From Betaproteobacteria bacterium (GTDB lineage Bacteria > Pseudomonadota > Gammaproteobacteria > Burkholderiales > Casimicrobiaceae): 12,230 nucleotides of DNA. The stretch lies in NCBI GenBank assembly GCA_005889025.1, contig VBCZ01000234.1, forward strand, positions 1 through 12,230, in the 5' to 3' direction. Both the position numbers and the translations under genes were made by a program. Within the stretch, counting starts at the first letter, position 1. Each line of letters opens with the position of its first letter. Below the pieces are notes generated by a model. That model worked only from the letters and a program-made list of their open reading frames with translations. It had not been told where the DNA came from and did not search any database. Shown here one piece after another: positions 8,308 through 12,230 of the stretch.

Positions 8308-9084
8308 CTAATCCAGAAAATCGCAGTGCTTTTCGACGTGCGCGGCAAGATCGAGGGAATGTTGGCGCACCAGACGCTCGGCAAGCTCGGTGTCGCGCTT
8401 TTCCAAGGCTTCGATGATGCGCATGTGGTCGATGATCGAACGCGCGGCGCGGTCGCTTTGCGAAATCGTCATCCTGCGGATCGCTCGCACGTGGATGAAC
8501 AGGTTCTCGATAGTCTTGCCCATCAGGTGCGATCCCGAGAGGCGGATGATCGCCTGGTGAAAGGCGATGTTCGCATCCGAGTATTCCTCGATGTGCTCCG
8601 CGGGCGTCGAATTCCGGAATTCGTCGAACATGTGGCGCAGCGTCGCGATCTCCTCGTCGGTCGCATTGAGCGTCGCCAGCCGGGCTGCCATGCTTTCCAG
8701 CGCAGCCCACATCTCGATCATTTCGATGATCTGCTTCTTGGTCTTGCGCACGATGAAAACGCCGCGGCGCGGCTCGGTGCGCAGAAACCCCTCCTGCTCG
8801 AGAAGTGTCATCGCCTCGCGGATCGGCGTCCGGCTCACCCCCAGCGCGTGGCCGAGCTGCCGCTCGTCGAGCCGGATCTCCTCGCGATGCGCGTAGATAT
8901 CGGCGTCCATGATCGCCTGCTTCAGCGCGGCGTAGGCTTGATCGCGAAAGCTGACGTTGGCACTCAAAGGCTGCAACATCAGGGTGGGGGGGGCTTCGGC
9001 AACGGCAGTCACCCCGGTCTCGGATTCCCGAGTGTTTTGCGCGCTGGCAAGACGCGGCTTGGCGGAAACATCCTGCCTGTCCAT
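8308..9084 (-). CDS. GntR-family transcriptional regulator, FadR/FCD subfamily
   Basis: A 258-residue DNA-binding regulator. After a low-complexity N-terminus of about 40 residues, a winged helix-turn-helix spans about 45-112 (ERQLGHALGVSRTPIREAM, then EQEGFLRTEPRRGVFIV), followed by an all-helical FCD ligand domain. Likely FCD metal or ligand residues are the Asp in YSDANIAFH, the His ending it, His in IIDHMRII and His in RQHSLDL. FCD regulators usually bind small organic acids, so an oxalate-, formate- or glyoxylate-related effector is plausible but inferred. ATG at 9082-9084 is preferred; a TTG sits immediately before it. The ATG overlaps the panE-like stop by one base (TGATG). A run of eight G (C on the coding strand) at 8986-8993 lies in the unconserved N-terminus. 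The next possible Met is ATG at 8979, without a ribosome site. Confidence 0.92.
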   Translation of the reverse strand: MDRQDVSAKPRLASAQNTRESETGVTAVAEAPPTLMLQPLSANVSFRDQAYAALKQAIMDADIYAHREEIRLDERQLGHALGVSRTPIREAMTLLEQEGFLRTEPRRGVFIVRKTKKQIIEMIEMWAALESMAARLATLNATDEEIATLRHMFDEFRNSTPAEHIEEYSDANIAFHQAIIRLSGSHLMGKTIENLFIHVRAIRRMTISQSDRAARSIIDHMRIIEALEKRDTELAERLVRQHSLDLAAHVEKHCDFLD

Positions 9085-10063
9085 CAATGCACCTGCGCCG
9101 GCATTTGCTTCGCGCGCAGCCGAATCAGCGCGAGAACGACATCGACCGTCGGCGTCGGCACTTGCATGAGCCTTCCCAATTCCTGCACCACACCGACCAG
9201 CGGCTCGATTTCCATCGTGCGCCCGCGCTCCAGATCCTGCAGCATCGACATCTTGTGGCGCCCCAGCGCATGCGCGCCTTCCATGCGCTTTTCCACGTCG
9301 ACACGAAGACGCAGGCCCAGCCGATCGCCGATCGCTTGGGCCTCAAGCATCATCGCGCGGCAGATCGACCGAGTGCCGGCGTCGCTCGTCACCTGGTCGA
9401 TGGTCGCCAGTGTCAAGGCGCTGACGGGATTGAAGCAAAGGTTGCCCCAGAGCTTGAGCCAGATTTCATCGCGAATGTCGTCGCGGATCGGCGCCTCGAG
9501 CTCGCCCGCGACCATAGCATCATGAAGGCGCAGGATCCTGGGGCTGCGCTCGCCGCCGGGCTCGCCGATCGGAAGTTTTCGCCCATGCTCATGCCGTATG
9601 ACCCCAGGCGCGACGACTTCCGCCGCCGAAAACACGACGCAGCCGATCGCCCGTCGGGACCAAGCAGGTCCCACTGGCGGCCGCCCGGATCGACACTGTG
9701 CAAGTGAGCGCCATAATGTGGTGCACCGCGCTGGCAGAAAAACCAATACGGCAGGCCGTTGCTCGCGGTAACGATCGTAGTCTCTGCGCCGAGCAGCGGG
9801 ACGATGCTCTCGACCACCCCCGAAATCGCGTGCGCCTTCAAGGCGATTATCACGAAATCCTGCGGACCAAGCCGGGCGGGCTCGTCGGTACATGGAAGCC
9901 GCTCCACGTGTTCTTCGCCCTCGCTCTGCAACCGAAGACCGTTTGCGCGGATCGCCGACAAATGTGCCCCACGCGCGACGAGACTCACGTTCGTGCCGCC
10001 GCGTGCAAGCTGCACGCCCATATACCCGCCGATCGCGCCTGCTCCAAATACGCATACCCTCAA
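9084..10063 (-). pseudogene. 2-dehydropantoate 2-reductase-like (ApbA/PanE family), single frameshift
   Basis: The gene encodes an NADP-dependent ketopantoate reductase-type enzyme in two frames. The first frame starts at a TTG (10061-10063) with AGGAG five bases upstream and gives the Rossmann nucleotide motif VFGAGAIGGYMG, then LKAHAI and VDPGGRQWDLLGP. Homology then jumps frame near 9653-9655 and continues RAIGCVVFSAAEVVAPGVIRHEHG, the family's KxxxNxxxN motif (KLWGNLCFN) and a C-terminal helical domain ending at 9084. Adding one base after GA in CCCGACGGGCG restores a normal 326-residue protein with no other defect. Either a recent inactivating deletion or a sequencing/assembly error explains this. 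If functional, true ketopantoate reduction (CoA supply) or reduction of another 2-oxo acid are both possible. It is the first gene of the minus-strand series and abuts the GntR gene. Confidence 0.85.
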
Positions 10064-10192
10064 GCTTTCTCCTGCCGGTCCGCTATCTCGCTCCTTGCGA
10101 CCGGAAAACTGTGCAGCAGAGCGGAGAACCGATGTCCACCACTCTCCGGCGGGACCGGACCGCGGACGGGAATCGTAGCCGACAAATCGTAG

Positions 10193-10221
10193 TTGACTTT
10201 AGCTGATATACCACATACGTT
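10193..10221 (+). promoter_or_regulatory. candidate sigma70 promoter for oxlT
   Basis: TTGACT (10193-10198) is a good -35 element. Seventeen bases on is TACGTT (10216-10221), a poor -10 match. This would give an oxlT leader of about 90 bases. On the opposite strand the same stretch holds an extended -10-like TGG-TATATC (10205-10213) that could serve the panE-gntR-fdh arm, though without a properly spaced -35. Both are inferred from motif only. Confidence 0.3.
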
Positions 10222-10224
10222 ATG
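10214..10224. promoter_or_regulatory. candidate regulator operator (CATA-CGT-TATG inverted repeat)
   Basis: CATA (10214-10217) and TATG (10221-10224) form a perfect short inverted repeat around CGT. It sits on top of the candidate -10 of oxlT and beside the minus-strand -10-like element. The size and place suit a FadR/FCD-type operator acting on both divergent arms. The half-sites are short, so it may be coincidence. Confidence 0.3.
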
Positions 10225-10316
10225 CCAAACATTCAAAAAAAGCCAGACCGCACCGCAGGCACTGGCTGACAACTCGCGGCAACGCGTGCTTTCGCTCGAC
10301 ACTGGAGGAGAACCCG

Positions 10317-11675
10317 ATGGAAAAAGAAACCAAGTCAATTTTTGCATCCCCTTGGCTTCAGCTGATCTTCGGCGTCATCTGCATGGTCATGATCGCCAAC
10401 TACCAATACGGCTGGACGCTGTTCGTCGGGCCGCTCGACGCCAAGTACCACTGGGGACGTGCTTCGATCCAGGTCGCCTTCACGATTTTCGTGCTGTTCG
10501 AAACATGGCTGGTTCCGGTCGAGGGCTATCTGGTCGACCGTTTCGGGCCGCGTTGGGTGGTGGTGGTCGGCGGTGTGCTCTGCGGCATCGCGTGGGCGAT
10601 CAATTCGGTCGCCGATTCTCTGCCAATGCTCTATTTCGCCGCGGCGGTCGCGGGCCTCGGCGCGGGCGCGGTTTACGGCACGTGCATCGGCAATGCAGTC
10701 AAATGGTTTCCCGGCCGGCGAGGTCTCGCCGCCGGTCTTACCGCAGCGGGGTTCGGGGCAGGTTCCGCGCTGACGATCATTCCGATTGCAAACATGATCA
10801 AGAGCGCCGGGTACGAGCAGACTTTTCTTACGTTTGGCCTCGTGCAGGGCGCCGTGGTTGTCGTCCTCGGCTTTTTCCTGTTCACCCCGCCCTTGAGCAT
10901 ATTGGCTCTCGCGCCGAAGCTCTCCCCCGGTGCCGGACGGCACCAGGCCACTCCGGTGGAGATGGTCAAGTCACCGCTGTTCTGGCTGATGTACCTCATG
11001 TTCGTTCTGATGGCCGCAGGCGGTTTGATGGCGACCGCGCAACTTGCGCCCATCGCCAAGGATTTCAAGATCGCTGATATTCCGGTCAGCCTTGTAGGTC
11101 TGACTCTGCCCGCGCTTACCTTCGCGCTGACCATCGACCGCGTGCTCAACGGCCTGTGCAGGCCGTTCTTCGGCTGGGTCTCCGATCACATCGGCCGGGA
11201 GAACACGATGTTCATCGCTTTTGCAATCGAAGGAATCGGCATCTTTGCCCTGGCCAAGCTCGGCACCGACCCGGTGCTGTTCGTGTTACTGAGCGGCCTG
11301 GTGTTCTTTGCCTGGGGCGAGATCTACAGCCTGTTCCCCGCGACCGTCACCGACACCTTCGGCGCCAAGTTCGCCACGACCAATACCGGCCTGATGTACA
11401 CCGCCAAGGGCACGGCTTCGCTGCTGGTGCCGCTCGCCAACGTGATGATGGCCAGCACCGGCAGCTGGTACGCCGTGTTCATCACCGCCGCGAGCATGAA
11501 CATCCTCGCCGCACTCCTGGCGATTGTCGTGCTCAAACCCATGCGCGCGGGGTACATCAGCCGAACGGCTGCGGCCGACCTTGCCGCAGGCGGGCCGATT
11601 CCCGGCGGGCCAATTCCCGGCGGGCCGATTCCTGGCAGGCCGATTGCTGGCCCTGCGGGAGCGCGCCGCACTTAG
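10317..11675 (+). CDS. oxlT: oxalate/formate antiporter, MFS superfamily (OFA family)
   Basis: A 452-residue, 12-helix inner-membrane protein that exchanges oxalate for formate. The OFA-type N-terminus is clear (IFGVICMVMIANYQYGWTLFVGPLDAKYHWGRASIQVAFT, spanning 17-56), followed by YLVDRFGPR (71-79) of the MFS loop 2-3, then GAGAVYGTCIGNAVKWFPGRRGLAAG (115-140). In the second half, DRVLNGLCRPFFGWVSDHIGRENTMF (274-299) contains Arg275 and Arg282, one of which probably corresponds to the essential TM8 arginine of Oxalobacter OxlT. Lys364 in YTAKGTASLL is the likely TM11 lysine that binds oxalate. ATG at 10317 has GGAGGAG six bases upstream. The tail after helix 12 is unusual: three GPIPG pentapeptides and an RPIAG (426-445). 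It lies 136 bp before oxc in the same direction, probably one operon. Confidence 0.93.
   Translation: MEKETKSIFASPWLQLIFGVICMVMIANYQYGWTLFVGPLDAKYHWGRASIQVAFTIFVLFETWLVPVEGYLVDRFGPRWVVVVGGVLCGIAWAINSVADSLPMLYFAAAVAGLGAGAVYGTCIGNAVKWFPGRRGLAAGLTAAGFGAGSALTIIPIANMIKSAGYEQTFLTFGLVQGAVVVVLGFFLFTPPLSILALAPKLSPGAGRHQATPVEMVKSPLFWLMYLMFVLMAAGGLMATAQLAPIAKDFKIADIPVSLVGLTLPALTFALTIDRVLNGLCRPFFGWVSDHIGRENTMFIAFAIEGIGIFALAKLGTDPVLFVLLSGLVFFAWGEIYSLFPATVTDTFGAKFATTNTGLMYTAKGTASLLVPLANVMMASTGSWYAVFITAASMNILAALLAIVVLKPMRAGYISRTAAADLAAGGPIPGGPIPGGPIPGRPIAGPAGARRT
11592..11651 (+). repeat. four 15-bp tandem repeats in the 3' end of oxlT
   Basis: Four consecutive 15-base units run 11592-11606, 11607-11621, 11622-11636 and 11637-11651, from GGGCCGATTCCCGGC to AGGCCGATTGCTGGC. 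The first three differ from each other by single bases. The last has three changes from the first and looks older. Units are in register with codons and encode GPIPG, GPIPG, GPIPG and RPIAG. Copy-number changes would keep the reading frame. Confidence 0.95.
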
Positions 11676-11690
11676 CGTGGCGGATCGAAT

Positions 11691-11705
11691 GCCTGCCGTG
11701 CAGGC
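11691..11705 (+). repeat. hairpin just after the oxlT stop codon
   Basis: GCCTGC (11691-11696) pairs perfectly with GCAGGC (11700-11705) around a CGT loop, 15 bases after the oxlT stop. No T tract follows, so it is not a standard terminator. It could stabilise the oxlT mRNA end or mark a processing point. Confidence 0.4.
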
Positions 11706-11778
11706 TAAAGCGGTGAAAGGGCGAACCGACGGGCGCTCATGCAATACGGCGCGGGGCTCCCCTGTCCGTCGCTGCAGC

Positions 11779-11793
11779 TGAAAGAATGTTTCA
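11779..11793 (+). promoter_or_regulatory. inverted repeat TGAAA-N5-TTTCA upstream of oxc
   Basis: TGAAA (11779-11783) and TTTCA (11789-11793) form a perfect inverted repeat with a 5-base spacer. It ends 18 bases before the oxc start and 8 bases before its GGAGG. It is the only AT-rich patch in the 136-bp oxlT-oxc spacer. It could be a protein-binding site or a small RNA hairpin next to the ribosome site. No clear promoter was found nearby. Confidence 0.3.
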
Positions 11794-11811
11794 CAACTAA
11801 TGGAGGACGTC

Positions 11812-12230
11812 ATGTTGGACACGGCCCCGAAAGCGTCGACCAAGCCGACGACCACGACCGCCGACGACACGTCTAAAACCGCCAGCGGCGGCGAGATCGA
11901 TGCGCATGCACAAGAGACCGACGGCTTTGGGCTGGTCATCGATGCCCTCAAGCTAAACGGCATCGATACGATCTTCGGTCTGCCCGGCATCCCGATCACC
12001 GACCTCACGCGCAAGCTCCAGCGCGCCGGGCTACGCGTGATCTCCTTCCGCCATGAGCAGAACGCCGGATATGCCGCTTCCATCGCCGGCTTCATGACGG
12101 GCAAGCCCGGCGTCTGCCTCACGGTGTCTGCCCCCGGCTTTCTCAACGGCCTGACGGCGCTCGCCAACGCCACCACCAACTGCTTCCCGATGATCCTCAT
12201 CAGCGGCTCGAGCGAGCGCGAGATCGTCGA
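11812..12230 (+). CDS. oxc: oxalyl-CoA decarboxylase, N-terminal part (runs off the window)
   Basis: This is the thiamine-diphosphate enzyme that decarboxylates oxalyl-CoA to formyl-CoA in the cytoplasm. The ATG at 11812 has GGAGG five bases upstream. About 139 residues are visible before the window edge, from the start of the ThDP-binding PYR domain. They closely follow Oxalobacter formigenes Oxc as I recall it: DGFGLVIDALKLNGIDT, GIPITDL, SFRHEQNAGYAASIAG, GKPGVCLTVSAPGFLNG and NCFPMILISGSSEREIV. Glu82 in FRHEQ corresponds to the catalytic Glu56 that activates the cofactor, so the active-site half seen here is intact. The N-terminus is about 26 residues longer than the Oxalobacter enzyme and rich in Thr, Lys, Ala and Asp. 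The cofactor-phosphate site, CoA site and C-terminus lie beyond the edge. Confidence 0.95.
   Translation, partial: MLDTAPKASTKPTTTTADDTSKTASGGEIDAHAQETDGFGLVIDALKLNGIDTIFGLPGIPITDLTRKLQRAGLRVISFRHEQNAGYAASIAGFMTGKPGVCLTVSAPGFLNGLTALANATTNCFPMILISGSSEREIV

Larger units (their letters stand above)
10064..10316. promoter_or_regulatory. divergent intergenic control region between panE-like gene and oxlT
   Basis: This 253-bp non-coding stretch separates the two divergent arms of the locus. The half next to the panE-like gene (10064-10190) is GC-rich with no clear motif. The AT-richer part (10191-10240) carries the promoter-like elements and inverted repeat listed separately. It ends with a strong GGAGGAG ribosome site (10304-10310), six bases before the oxlT ATG. 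The adjacent FCD regulator would be expected to bind here. Confidence 0.6.

Noticed and set aside
6466..9525. A 1019-codon open frame on the plus strand opposite the regulator and formate dehydrogenase genes.
   Set aside because: Its product is Arg/His/Asp-rich with no domain. It lies antisense to clearly conserved genes and reflects high GC codon usage, which removes stops in that frame.
11753..11762. GGGG-CT-CCCC hairpin in the oxlT-oxc spacer.
   Set aside because: The 2-base loop is too tight, and no T tract follows, so it is not a terminator.

Overview
The window is 12.2 kb of GC-rich, densely coded DNA from a proteobacterium. Protein style and operon content suggest a betaproteobacterium (Burkholderiales-like) or a related oxalotrophic proteobacterium, but I cannot place it further. 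It is an oxalate and formate catabolism locus with a TRAP transporter operon attached. No RNA genes, CRISPR array or insertion sequences were seen.

Layout, left to right. Positions 2-397 (+) hold the C-terminal end of an alpha/beta-hydrolase-domain protein, closed by a strong UUCG-loop terminator at 421-447. A long minus-strand series then runs leftward from 10063 to 585. In transcription order it is a frameshifted 2-dehydropantoate 2-reductase-like gene, a GntR/FCD regulator, an NAD-binding formate dehydrogenase beta subunit (NuoE-NuoF fusion), a possible 40-residue ORF, the formate dehydrogenase alpha subunit, and then the TRAP genes dctP, dctQ and dctM. On the plus strand, divergent from this series, are oxlT (oxalate/formate antiporter, 10317-11675) and the 5' end of oxc (oxalyl-CoA decarboxylase, 11812 to the window edge).

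How the genes work together. OxlT brings in oxalate in exchange for formate. A formyl-CoA:oxalate CoA-transferase (frc, not in the window, probably just beyond 12230) would make oxalyl-CoA. Oxc decarboxylates this to formyl-CoA, and the transferase releases formate. The two-subunit formate dehydrogenase oxidises formate to CO2 and makes NADH. The FCD-type regulator sits beside the 253-bp divergent intergenic region and is the natural candidate controller of both arms. The TRAP transporter probably imports an organic acid. Its substrate cannot be read from sequence, and it may be a separate transcription unit.

Main points for follow-up: the single-base frameshift in the panE-like gene; the 40-codon ORF coupled by ATGA overlaps at both ends between the two formate dehydrogenase genes; the close match of these subunits to the Methylorubrum FDH1 architecture; the GPIPG pentapeptide repeat tail on OxlT; and inverted repeats in the oxlT promoter and the oxlT-oxc spacer. 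I see a well-defined known pathway with unusual details rather than a wholly new system.
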